DNA of 32,319 nucleotides from Korarchaeum sp964519515 (GTDB taxonomy: Archaea > Korarchaeota > Korarchaeia > Korarchaeales > Korarchaeaceae): positions 1 to 32,319 of the forward strand of contig CAZFIJ010000060.1 in NCBI GenBank assembly GCA_964519515.1, given 5' to 3'. The position numbers and the translations under genes were made by a program. Position 1 is the stretch's first letter. Each line of letters begins with the position of its first letter. Below are positions 14,746 to 22,927 of the stretch, piece by piece. The notes beneath the pieces are model-generated. The model worked only from the letters and a program-made list of their open reading frames with translations. It ran no database searches and had not been told where the DNA came from.

Positions 14746-15468
14746 TCATCTCAATATTCCCAGATAAAGCCTCGAAAATTGGGGATGACTCAACAGCTCC
14801 TTGGCATCGCCCTCATACCTCACCTCCCCGCTCACGAGGAGGTAACCCTTATCCCCTAACTCGAGGGCCTTCTTCGCGTTCTGCTCTACGATCACTATAG
14901 TTTGCCCGAATGAATCCCTCAACTCAGCCAGCTTGCTCAGTACCTGATTAACCACTAAAGGCGCTAAGTCCGTAGTTATCTCATCTAGCAATAGGACCTT
15001 GGGTTTCCTCATGAGAGCCATCCCTATAGCGAGCATCCTCCTCTCTCCCCCGCTCAAAGTACCAGCTTTCCTCTTCAAGAACTCCTTCAGCCTTGGGAAC
15101 ATCTCTAAGATATCTGAGATCCTTCCATCTATCTCATCCTGATTTAAGAGATAACCTGAGATCCTTAGATTCTCTTCAACAGTCAAACCTGCTGCGATAT
15201 TCCCATATTGTGGTAAATAAGCTAAACCCATCCTCGCTTTCCTATAAACGGGCAATTTCGTGACTTCCATATCTTCAAATTTAATGCTTCCCGAGTAAAT
15301 TGTCGCTATGCCCATTATACTATTTAGCAGCGTGGTCTTACCTGCGCCGTTGGGCCCTACTATCACTGTTATCTCCCCCGAGTTAGCGCTGAAGTTTATA
15401 TTGAACAAAACTTTGAATTTCCCATAGCCAGCGTAAAGATCTCTGACTTCAATAATCTTTTTACTCAA
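14746..15468 (-). CDS. livF: Branched-chain amino acid ABC transporter ATPase, LivF-like
   Basis: ATP-binding subunit of a Liv-type importer, 240 aa. Walker A is GPNGAGKT (38-45), the Q-loop is in YLPQYGN, the signature is LSGGE (138-142), Walker B ends in LLLDE (about 159-163), and the H-loop position reads VEQNAKKAL as in LivF proteins. One oddity is DEITTDLAP after Walker B, where most LivF proteins have EPSxGLAP. The TTG start is preceded by GGGGTGAT, which includes the livG stop 4 nt upstream, so the pair is translationally coupled. Confidence 0.94.
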   Translation of the reverse strand: MSKKIIEVRDLYAGYGKFKVLFNINFSANSGEITVIVGPNGAGKTTLLNSIMGIATIYSGSIKFEDMEVTKLPVYRKARMGLAYLPQYGNIAAGLTVEENLRISGYLLNQDEIDGRISDILEMFPRLKEFLKRKAGTLSGGERRMLAIGMALMRKPKVLLLDEITTDLAPLVVNQVLSKLAELRDSFGQTIVIVEQNAKKALELGDKGYLLVSGEVRYEGDAKELLSHPQFSRLYLGILR

Positions 15469-15472
15469 ATTA

Positions 15473-16312
15473 TCACCCCAAATATACTTCTAATACTTTG
15501 GGATCGCTAGAGACCTCATCAGGAGTCCCTTGCGAGATCACGACACCTCTATCCATAACGTAAACATAATCAGCGAATGGTAGAGCGAGGTCTATCCTAT
15601 GCTCTATGAGGAGGAGCGTAATATCTAAATTTTTCCTTAGATCGCTCAAGTATCTGAGGATCTCGTTCGCATAAGCTGGATCCACTCCCCCTATCGGCTC
15701 ATCTAACGCGATCAACTTAGCTCCAGCTGCTAAGGCCCTAGCAACTTCCAACATTTTTAACTGACCTCCCCCAAGCTTGAAAGATTCTTTATCCCATGAG
15801 TCACTTAACCCGACCCTCTCGAGGATCTCCATCGCTCTCTTAACATTCTCCTCCTCTTCCTTCATCCAGAGAGGCCTCAACGGAGCCTTTAATGGGCTCT
15901 CGCCTGAGTTCTTCATTGCCACGAGCACATTTTCAAGGACATTAAGTTTCAGAAATGGCATCGGGATCTGGAATGTTCTGATGAATCCTAACTTATAGAT
16001 CTCATGTGGAGGAGCGCCCGTTATGTCCTTACCATCGAAGAATATCCTGCCCTCATCAGGCTTCAGAATCCCAGAACAGACGTTTACCAGAGTGGTCTTT
16101 CCAGATCCATTTGGACCCATAATCATCGTTAGAGAACCCTTCTTCACCTCTATAGATACTTTATTAAGCGCCGTCAGACCACCGAATCTCTTCGTTAAAT
16201 TTTCCGTTTTCAGGATGATGGGCCTCCTCTCATCCATCTTGAGGGCACCCGGATACCGCTTCGACTCGAGAATTAATATTGTAGTGCTACCTAGTCTACA
16301 TAAGCATCTCAT
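15473..16312 (-). CDS. livG: Branched-chain amino acid ABC transporter ATPase, LivG-like
   Basis: Second ATPase of the importer. From M26 the fold is standard: Walker A GPNGSGKT, the LivG-specific insertion (FIRTFQIPMPF and LNVLENVLVAMKN), a signature reading LGGGQ instead of LSGGQ, Walker B LIALDEP and EHRIDLAL at the H-loop. The ATG at 16310-16312 has GGGGTGAT just upstream, the same spacing as livF, but gives 25 extra residues before the usual family start. The ATG at 16235-16237 is the alternative. It lies between livK and livF in a leftward unit. Confidence 0.92.
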   Translation of the reverse strand: MRCLCRLGSTTILILESKRYPGALKMDERRPIILKTENLTKRFGGLTALNKVSIEVKKGSLTMIMGPNGSGKTTLVNVCSGILKPDEGRIFFDGKDITGAPPHEIYKLGFIRTFQIPMPFLKLNVLENVLVAMKNSGESPLKAPLRPLWMKEEEENVKRAMEILERVGLSDSWDKESFKLGGGQLKMLEVARALAAGAKLIALDEPIGGVDPAYANEILRYLSDLRKNLDITLLLIEHRIDLALPFADYVYVMDRGVVISQGTPDEVSSDPKVLEVYLG

Positions 16313-16399
16313 TAAATCACCCCAAAAACCGAAATATGATTTCCTGTCAGGACCAAAAGATAGAAAATTTTAGATATCTATTCGAAAAAATAAAAAAGA

Positions 16400-17737
16400 T
16401 CAGCTCTCACTTAAGAGTTTAATGAAAGTTTCTGTCCAAGTTACACTGTTCTTTTCATACGAGTAGCTAGCAGCTAACTCCCACTCATAGCCCTTACTCG
16501 ATGGAACGACCATCCAGAACATGTAATCTGAGAAAGCCCTATCACCGTTCTCATTCAACTGGAATACACCGGTCGCCCCGTACCACTTCTGAACTATGAA
16601 GGGTATAACCTTAGCTACAGCTACGGGATCGTAGCTATCGACGAATTCAAGGGCTACAGCGACTATCCAGACTGCATCGTATGAGACATAAGCGTAGCTC
16701 TCAGGAAGCCTCCCTAGTTGCCTCCTTACCTCAGATGAGATCTTCTCCTGAAGTGGGGAGGGAGTACCGAACATCGGGCTTATGAATCTAGTCTCATAGG
16801 CGAATTTAGCTGCGTTCTCATTCGTCTGAATGTCCCCTAAAAGGGCCGTCCCATCTGAGCCGATCCACTTGACTCTCCTCAATATATCGTACTGCGATGC
16901 CGCAGCTGCGAACTGGATGTACTCACCGTAACCGGCATAATAAACCCCAACTTTATCGACCCCATACTTATTCACAAGTTCCTGAACAGCATTCGCTAAT
17001 TGGGAGGCTATTGCACTGAATTCCTTAGAATCAGGGTCGTATCTAATGCCCTTCCCATTGTTTTTGCCCCAGACTTCACCTTTTTCTCCACTCTGCTCGA
17101 TTAGCTTCAAAAACGCCTTCTCATATGATTCAACGAGCCCATCGCCCCAAGTATCTCCTCTCCATACGATTACAACGTTCCTTATTCCGAGTTCATAGGT
17201 GGCCTTAGCGGAGGCCATTCCCTGGAATTCATCGGGAGGACAGAACCTATAGACCATATCGTTAGGGATCGCAAGCGCTGGAGAGGTAGAGCTCTGGGAT
17301 ATCACGAGTAGCTTGTTAGCATCAGCGTATCCCTTAACCTCCTTCACTTCGGAGCTCGCCATAGGCCCTATGAATATCTTCACTCCTTTTGAATGTAAGG
17401 TCTGCAATTTATCCAATGCTTGCTTCGGATCTACTGCAGTATCCTCAATCAGGACCTTTATTCTCCACTTACTGCCGATTTGCGCCAACCAATCATTCAC
17501 GTCTTTCTCCGCGAGCCTCAATGCGACCATATCATTCTCAGCGAATGAGCCCAGAGGTCCTGTGAGTGGAAGGAGAGCCCCTATATAAACATCTCCGCTT
17601 AACCCCGCGGATTCAGGTGCTGAAGTCACTGTGTGAGTGACAGTTGAGGTGGCTCCGCTACCTGCTCCTACTGCATAACCTATGGCTGCTCCAATGATGA
17701 GGGCTACCAATATCAGAAAGTAAGATGCTCTGCTCAT
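16400..17737 (-). CDS. livK: Branched-chain amino acid ABC transporter substrate-binding protein, LivK-like
   Basis: Extracytoplasmic binding protein (periplasmic binding protein type I fold) of the importer. Starting from ATG 17735-17737 it has 445 aa, with GGGGGAG upstream. The N-terminus is a membrane anchor or signal (SYFLILVALIIGAAIGYAVGAG) followed by a Ser/Thr-rich linker. There is no lipobox cysteine, so it is probably held by an uncleaved helix. The mature part has the family features: YIGALLPLTGPLG, ALRLAEKDVN, IFIGPMASSEVKEV and a long C-terminal lobe. An in-frame ATG 22 codons upstream would put charged residues before the signal, so I reject it. It is transcribed away from livH. 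Confidence 0.93.
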   Translation of the reverse strand: MSRASYFLILVALIIGAAIGYAVGAGSGATSTVTHTVTSAPESAGLSGDVYIGALLPLTGPLGSFAENDMVALRLAEKDVNDWLAQIGSKWRIKVLIEDTAVDPKQALDKLQTLHSKGVKIFIGPMASSEVKEVKGYADANKLLVISQSSTSPALAIPNDMVYRFCPPDEFQGMASAKATYELGIRNVVIVWRGDTWGDGLVESYEKAFLKLIEQSGEKGEVWGKNNGKGIRYDPDSKEFSAIASQLANAVQELVNKYGVDKVGVYYAGYGEYIQFAAAASQYDILRRVKWIGSDGTALLGDIQTNENAAKFAYETRFISPMFGTPSPLQEKISSEVRRQLGRLPESYAYVSYDAVWIVAVALEFVDSYDPVAVAKVIPFIVQKWYGATGVFQLNENGDRAFSDYMFWMVVPSSKGYEWELAASYSYEKNSVTWTETFIKLLSES

Positions 17738-18008
17738 GGCACTCCCCCATCTGAGTTGATTGCGGGGATTAAAACCGACTTTTAACTGTTGTGTGTGGAT
17801 CAAACTCCACCATCTATTTCTCCTCTTTTCATCAATTTCACAGGAATTTTTTTAAAGAAATTCTGTCAATATCAACAAAAAATACACAGAATTTACTACT
17901 TTATATTAATAAAAAATCTGAGTGAAATAGGTCAGTTTAGAATGAACTCAAAGCTTAAATCCTCGATATCCCCTCCTCCCAAAATCTCTTGAGCTGGGGG
18001 TTGTCGCG
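17738..18008. promoter_or_regulatory. Divergent promoter region livK / livH
   Basis: A 271-bp AT-rich spacer between the two divergent halves of the transporter. For livH, AGCTTAAATC at 17952-17961 lies about 26 nt before a start near 17983. For livK, minus-strand TTTTAATCC (about 17768-17776) or GTTAAAAG (about 17782-17789) are well placed. No ORF is supported. Joint control of the two units would act here. Confidence 0.5.
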
Positions 18009-18941
18009 ATGTTTGATATAGTGCTGACGGCGATCAGCTACTCAAGTGCGATAGCTTTAGCTGCGGCCGGGATAACCCTGATCTATATGACAACCGGTAC
18101 ATTCAGCTTCGCTCATGCTTCTCTAACTGCATGGGGTTTCTACGTAGTCTTCTCATTCAGTAAACTCTTCTTCAGAGAAATCGGCAATCCTTATATATTC
18201 TTTCCATTATCAGCGATAATATCGGGGTTACTTAGTGTCGCGATCTACCTCACTGTCAACAGGTGGTTGCTGAGAAGGAGGGCAGATATGATAACATTAA
18301 TGATGTCAACACTCGGAATAGACCTCATATATTTTGCTTTTCTGAACGTTTTTGCTGATTATTTGACTCAAGAATACAAAATAAATGCGAGGCTTGTGGT
18401 CCTAACAACTGATGACATCACAATAGCCCAAATGGGAGGTTTCGCAGTGAGGGCTATTCCCCTAGTCTCCATTACCCTCGTGATATTTACTCTAGTATCC
18501 CTACACTACCTGCTAAATCGGACTAAATTTGGAATAGCAATAAGAGTTACAATAGAAAGTCCTTCGCTTGCAGAGATAATCGGCATAAATCCGGAGCGTG
18601 TCTATTTAGCTTCATGGTTCATCGGTGGGGCTCTCGCTGGACTAGCTGGAGCGATCCTCTCGATGGTGGTAACAGGAACACCAGCTATAGGTAACCTCTT
18701 AATAGTTCCTGAGTTCGCTGGATCTATAGTTGGCGGTCTTTACTCGCTTTTCGGAAGTTTTGCTGGTGGTTACCTCATCGGATTAAGTGAGTACATCATA
18801 ATAACTCTCCTGGCCACTTTCATCTCGAGGAACCTCATCGTATACCAACCCCTCATCCCGCTCTTAGTGATGGCGGTATTCCTACTAGTGTATCCGAATG
18901 GTATAGGGGCCTTCAACTGGAGGAAGGTCCTGAGGAGGTGA
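18009..18941 (+). CDS. livH: Branched-chain amino acid ABC transporter permease, LivH-like
   Basis: Integral membrane permease, 310 aa, with about eight hydrophobic segments. LivH traits are ITLIYMTTGTFSFAHASL near the N-terminus, LMMSTLGIDLIYFAF in the middle, and the conserved region (GINPERVYLASWFIGGALAGLAGAIL) that contacts the ATPase. The start is the ATG at 18009; its ribosome site (GGGGG) is weak and distant. The stop overlaps the livM GTG as GTGA. Confidence 0.93.
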   Translation: MFDIVLTAISYSSAIALAAAGITLIYMTTGTFSFAHASLTAWGFYVVFSFSKLFFREIGNPYIFFPLSAIISGLLSVAIYLTVNRWLLRRRADMITLMMSTLGIDLIYFAFLNVFADYLTQEYKINARLVVLTTDDITIAQMGGFAVRAIPLVSITLVIFTLVSLHYLLNRTKFGIAIRVTIESPSLAEIIGINPERVYLASWFIGGALAGLAGAILSMVVTGTPAIGNLLIVPEFAGSIVGGLYSLFGSFAGGYLIGLSEYIIITLLATFISRNLIVYQPLIPLLVMAVFLLVYPNGIGAFNWRKVLRR

Positions 18942-18946
18942 TCACT

Positions 18947-20038
18947 TTGGGGAGTTCGATAGATCTACTTGCGAATCCACTCCTCCTGAACATACTCGTT
19001 AATTTCGGGATTTTCCTCATAGTCACTCTAAGCCTCAACTTAGAAGCCGGTATAGCTGGAATACCTCAATTCGGAAGGGTTTTGGCTGTTCTAGTCGGTG
19101 CAATAGGGGCTGGCTCCATAGCGGGTAGGCTGATCGCTTCTTATTACGGCCTCCCCTGCGGTGATGAGTATGTCACTGGATCTACTAACATAAGGATAGT
19201 CGAGGAACTAAATCAGAGGCTGAGCTCGAATCCGGTAGATTCCATACTCATGCTAATCCTCTCACTCATGATAGCAGCACTTATGGGCGGAATAATAGGT
19301 TACGTGGCATCTTATCCAGCAATAAGGCTTCGAGAGGCATACTTGGGGATCACCTTACTCACATTCGGTGAGGCAGTTCAGACGATCGCTAAGTACTATG
19401 ATCCAATATCCGGGGGAACAGAGGGTATAATGGTACCAGATGTCTTCAGGTTCGTCGGGACGGGTCAGGCAAGGTTCCTTTTCAGCACAGCTGTTATATT
19501 ATTGATAGCTGTAATAGTATACTTCTACCTTCAGTTACTCATAAGGTCCCCATTCGGGAGGTCTTTGAAGGCTATGAGGGATATGGAGCTAGCTGCTAGG
19601 GTCTATGGCAAGGATATCGTTAAGCTCAGGACCCAATCTTTGATCATAGGGGGCTCAATCGCTGCGATAGGAGGCGCCCTTTGGACGCTCTATACGATGA
19701 GCCTCAAGGCCTACACATACAACAGGGTGACTTGGTCCTTCTGGCCCTGGGCTTTCATGATGCTGGGTGGTACTGGAAATAACATGGGAATACTAATCGG
19801 TACTTTCATATTCTCCACTCTAAGGAGTCTCATATTCGCCTATAAGACAGCTTTAGAGACAATCATACCAATAAACCCAAACTGGTTAGAGTACATTCTC
19901 ATAGGACTTATAATAGTGCTTATCGCGATGTTCAGACCTCAAGGTATGCTACCTGAGAGATCAGAGCTTCCGATGCGGAGGGAGAGGATCGAGGAGATAA
20001 GGCTCCACACCACTAAGAATTTGAGAGAGGAGAATTAA
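18947..20038 (+). CDS. livM: Branched-chain amino acid ABC transporter permease, LivM-like
   Basis: Second permease, about 363 aa, multi-spanning. Typical features are LNLEAGIAGIPQFGR near the N-terminus, GYVASYPAIRLREAYLGITLLTFGE and the coupling region FGRSLKAMRDMELAARVYGKD. I place the start at TTG 18947 because GGAGGTGATCA, an almost full anti-16S match, ends 4 nt before it. The in-frame GTG at 18938 lies inside that Shine-Dalgarno sequence and overlaps the livH stop, and is the alternative. A cysteine-containing extracytoplasmic loop (YYGLPCGDEYVTG) is unusual but within family range. Confidence 0.93.
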   Translation: MGSSIDLLANPLLLNILVNFGIFLIVTLSLNLEAGIAGIPQFGRVLAVLVGAIGAGSIAGRLIASYYGLPCGDEYVTGSTNIRIVEELNQRLSSNPVDSILMLILSLMIAALMGGIIGYVASYPAIRLREAYLGITLLTFGEAVQTIAKYYDPISGGTEGIMVPDVFRFVGTGQARFLFSTAVILLIAVIVYFYLQLLIRSPFGRSLKAMRDMELAARVYGKDIVKLRTQSLIIGGSIAAIGGALWTLYTMSLKAYTYNRVTWSFWPWAFMMLGGTGNNMGILIGTFIFSTLRSLIFAYKTALETIIPINPNWLEYILIGLIIVLIAMFRPQGMLPERSELPMRRERIEEIRLHTTKNLREEN

Positions 20039-20082
20039 AAAGAAGTTTTTATTAAAGAAAAATTTTTATTTGAGAGTATTAT
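20039..20082. terminator. T/A-rich tail-to-tail terminator region
   Basis: The 44 bp between the converging livM and glutamate dehydrogenase genes contains TTTTTATT and ATTTTTATTT runs on the plus strand and matching T-runs on the minus strand. Archaeal transcription ends at such T-tracts, so it can serve both genes. Confidence 0.5.
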
Positions 20083-21351
20083 TTAGGGCCAGATCCCTCT
20101 CAGTTCAATAGCTTTAGCTACCCTCTTAACCGCTAAGCAGAGGGCAGCGGTCCTCATATCTACTTTCAGCTCCTTGTGCATGTCATATACGTCTCTGAAG
20201 GCCTTCGTCATCTTGGCCCTGAGCTTCATCCTCACGGTATCTATATCCCAGAACTCCCTCGTCCTAGCTTGCACCCACTCGAAGTAGCTCACAGTGACTC
20301 CTCCCGCGTTAGCGAGTATATCGGGAGCCACTACTACGCCCCTCTCGTAGAGTATACTATCGGCCTCAGGTGTGGTCGGTCCGTTCGCTGCCTCGACTAT
20401 GAGCTTAGCCTTAATTTTGTCGGCATTCTTATCAGTTATGACGTTCTCCACAGCAGCGGGTATGAGTACATCGACATCGAGTTCCAGTAACTTTTCATTG
20501 GCCCTCTGAGGATCATTATCTAAGGAAGTAGCCCCTGGGAACCCGACGACAGAACCCGTCTTATTCTTGTGCTCCAAGACTTTCTCAGGGTCTAGCCCAT
20601 CGGGATTGTATATCGCTCCCCTTGAATCGCTGACGGCGACGACCTTCATGCCGAGCTCCTTCATGAATTTAGCGGAGAAGTAACCAGCGTTTCCATAACC
20701 CTGAACTGCTACCGTTGCTTTCTTTGGATCCATATTTAGGACTTTCAATGCCTCCTCTGTGACATACTGAAGCCCTCTAGCTGTCGCCTCATTCCTCCCC
20801 TCGCTCCCCCCTACCTCGAGGGGCTTGCCCGTTATCACGCCAGGCTCGAAGTAACCCTTTATCGCACTGTAAGTGTCTGTTATCCAGGCCATCGTCTGAG
20901 GATTCGTGTAGACGTCAGGAGCGGGTATATCTATATCGATGCCTATTATCGGGGCAATAGCATATGCATATCTCCTCGTTAACCTCTCCAACTCGCCCGG
21001 GCTCAAGGCCTTCGGATCGACTCTAACTCCACCCTTTCCACCGCCGAAGGGGACATCGACTACAGCTGTCTTCCAGGTCATCCACATAGCTAAAGCCTTG
21101 ACTTCATCCGCGTTCGTGTTCGGATGGTACCTTATCCCGCCCTTGAAAGGACCTCTAGCGTCGTTGTGTTGGACCCTCCATCCTATGAAGACCTTTATCG
21201 AGCCGTCATCCATCCTGACTGGGAGCTGGACCTCCAGCACCCTCTTCGGCGTTGCAAGGATTTGATGCATCCCCGGATCCAGTTTTAAAACTTTTGCAGC
21301 TTTATCCAGCTGCTTAAGGGCATTCTCCCATGGATTCAACTCCTCGGCCAT
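20083..21351 (-). CDS. gdhA: Glutamate dehydrogenase, NAD(P)-dependent
   Basis: Cytoplasmic hexameric enzyme interconverting glutamate with 2-oxoglutarate and ammonia; in amino acid fermenters it recycles 2-oxoglutarate for transaminases. From the ATG at 21349-21351 it has 422 aa. The substrate region GPFKGGIRYHP and catalytic PFGGGKGG (Lys106 in this numbering) are intact, as is the Rossmann loop VQGYGNAGYFSA (about 216-227). LIPAAVENVITDKNA and ANAGGVTVSYFEW are typical of archaeal GDH. A GTG three codons upstream is part of the GGAGGTG ribosome site, so the ATG is preferred. The TATA-like element is at about 21388-21400 (minus strand). Confidence 0.97.
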   Translation of the reverse strand: MAEELNPWENALKQLDKAAKVLKLDPGMHQILATPKRVLEVQLPVRMDDGSIKVFIGWRVQHNDARGPFKGGIRYHPNTNADEVKALAMWMTWKTAVVDVPFGGGKGGVRVDPKALSPGELERLTRRYAYAIAPIIGIDIDIPAPDVYTNPQTMAWITDTYSAIKGYFEPGVITGKPLEVGGSEGRNEATARGLQYVTEEALKVLNMDPKKATVAVQGYGNAGYFSAKFMKELGMKVVAVSDSRGAIYNPDGLDPEKVLEHKNKTGSVVGFPGATSLDNDPQRANEKLLELDVDVLIPAAVENVITDKNADKIKAKLIVEAANGPTTPEADSILYERGVVVAPDILANAGGVTVSYFEWVQARTREFWDIDTVRMKLRAKMTKAFRDVYDMHKELKVDMRTAALCLAVKRVAKAIELRGIWP

Positions 21352-21509
21352 AACGGACACCTCCGGTCCGGGTCATCGAGAACCTTTTTCTTAAAAATTT
21401 TTCCCTACCATGGAGGGACCCTCAGAAATTAATGTTAAAAAATTTCAAGCTACCTTTCACGCATTCCTACGTGTAATAGATAAAAAAGGATGGGTGGGAA
21501 GTTCTAAAC

Positions 21510-21938
21510 ATGCTCTTGGAGTATGCAGTATCGTCCTCGATGATCCTCCTATCTTATGTTTTATTCGTACGGTATAATGTCAGAAATGTGGTCCCTTACC
21601 CAGTAATAGGTGCTGTTTACGCAATAGATAAACCTATATTTTTTGTGATGTTCTCGGTCTGCTTCTTGATATCCCTAGTATTCGGGGAGTTCCTATTCAA
21701 GAGATTCCTCATATATGGGATGAGGATCTTCCACGCGCAGATCTTCATATCAATTAACTTAATGCTCCCATACTCCTTAGCGTCCTCAGATCCCCTATCC
21801 CTCGTATTAGCGATGCTATCGGGCCAGATGGCATACGATACTCACTCGAGCAGAGATCAGGTCAAGACAGCTTCTCTATTCCTAGCAGTATTTTTACTTT
21901 CCTATATGATTTATTGGGTCGTTAGGTGGTTATCTTGA
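21510..21938 (+). CDS. PgsC/CapC-like membrane protein
   Basis: A 142-aa, mostly hydrophobic protein with about four or five membrane segments. Its order of features matches PgsC (CapC), the membrane partner of poly-gamma-glutamate synthetase: VVPYPVIGAVYAIDKPIF (compare the VPAGLVVPGYLG-type motif), then a hydrophobic helix, FLIYGMRIFHAQIFISI (compare ILYGRRKFAAML), and a C-terminal helix after the GQMAYDT stretch. Similarity is by pattern and low in identity, so the function is inferred. The stop overlaps the next gene as TTGA. Upstream, GGTGGGAAG is a possible ribosome site, and ATAGATAAAAAAGG near 21474-21488 a TATA-like element. Its partner PgsB-like gene follows, and glutamate dehydrogenase lies divergently upstream. 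Confidence 0.72.
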   Translation: MLLEYAVSSSMILLSYVLFVRYNVRNVVPYPVIGAVYAIDKPIFFVMFSVCFLISLVFGEFLFKRFLIYGMRIFHAQIFISINLMLPYSLASSDPLSLVLAMLSGQMAYDTHSSRDQVKTASLFLAVFLLSYMIYWVVRWLS

Positions 21939-22927
21939 GGATCTCTATCTCAGGGATACGTGGGAAGACGACCACAGTGAAAATGCTTCATGGGACACTA
22001 GTGAGGAGAGGGCTGAGGGTCGTGTCTAAGACGACGGGAGATGAAGCTCTGTTGTGGGTGGGAGAGGAAGTAGTAAGGATAAGGAGGCCCAAATCCGTTC
22101 TTGATGAGAACTTTGAGGTGATGAAAATTCCTCATGATGTTGCGATAATAGAGAATCAAGCGATAACCCCTTATACGATGAGAGTCTTCCATCGGATAAT
22201 CAAACCGGAGGTCATCGCTATAACTAACGTTAGACTCGATCATACGGAGTTCCTGGGCGAGAGTAAGATCGAGATAGCTAAATCGATAGCCTCTTCATTC
22301 AACGAATTCACAGGATTCGTCATCAATGGGGAGGAAAGAAGCGATATCGAGGAGATAATAAAGGGGAGAGCTGAGAGACTTGGAGCTCATTACATAAGAG
22401 CGAGGAATTACGGTATTCCGTGTTCAGAATCAATAGGCATAGTTGAAGAGGTCCTCAAGCTGATGAGAGAGACTTTGAGCGAAGAGGAGAGGAGAGAACT
22501 GATGGAGGAGATAGAGAGGGGGCTCAGCGTGAGGAGGAAGGGGGAGTTACTATGGTACGATGGTTCGAAGGTGAACGATCCCGAGAGCGCTGAGATATTG
22601 ATAAATTACTTCTCGAGAAAATACGGGAGGAAGTTCGTGATATCCGCGAATTTCAGGAGGGACAGGAGAGACAGGACTTCCTTATTTGCTAGATTCCTCA
22701 GAGACCTCTCTGAGAGGGATTTCATCATCAAGATATTCGTTAGCGGATTCGGGGCAAAATCCGTAGCTAGATACGTAGGTGAGAAGTGTATCTATGTTGA
22801 TGAACGCTCAGATTCTGCTCAGGAAATAATAAGATTCTCAGAGAGGGAAGGAGCGATTTTCATGCTCTTAGCGAATAGAAAAACGAAATTAGTTGATATA
22901 ATATTGGAGAAGCTCAGTGATAAATAG
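21935..22927 (+). CDS. PgsB/CapB-like ATP-dependent amide ligase (Mur ligase superfamily)
   Basis: In bacteria and some archaea PgsB polymerises glutamate through gamma-amide bonds. Features are the P-loop SGIRGKTTTVKMLH (about residues 5-18), LRVVSKTTGDEALLW, then IENQAITPYTMRVFHRIIKP and ITNVRLDHTEFLGES, which line up with the GIRGKTT, KTTG and HVRxDHxDxxG motifs of PgsB. At about 330 aa it is shorter than Bacillus PgsB (around 390). I place the start at TTG 21935, overlapping the pgsC stop and preceded by AGGTGG; GTG 21926 is the alternative. It is coupled to the PgsC-like gene. No PgsA or hydrolase gene is in view. The substrate could be glutamate or another amino acid. Confidence 0.78.
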   Translation: MRISISGIRGKTTTVKMLHGTLVRRGLRVVSKTTGDEALLWVGEEVVRIRRPKSVLDENFEVMKIPHDVAIIENQAITPYTMRVFHRIIKPEVIAITNVRLDHTEFLGESKIEIAKSIASSFNEFTGFVINGEERSDIEEIIKGRAERLGAHYIRARNYGIPCSESIGIVEEVLKLMRETLSEEERRELMEEIERGLSVRRKGELLWYDGSKVNDPESAEILINYFSRKYGRKFVISANFRRDRRDRTSLFARFLRDLSERDFIIKIFVSGFGAKSVARYVGEKCIYVDERSDSAQEIIRFSEREGAIFMLLANRKTKLVDIILEKLSDK

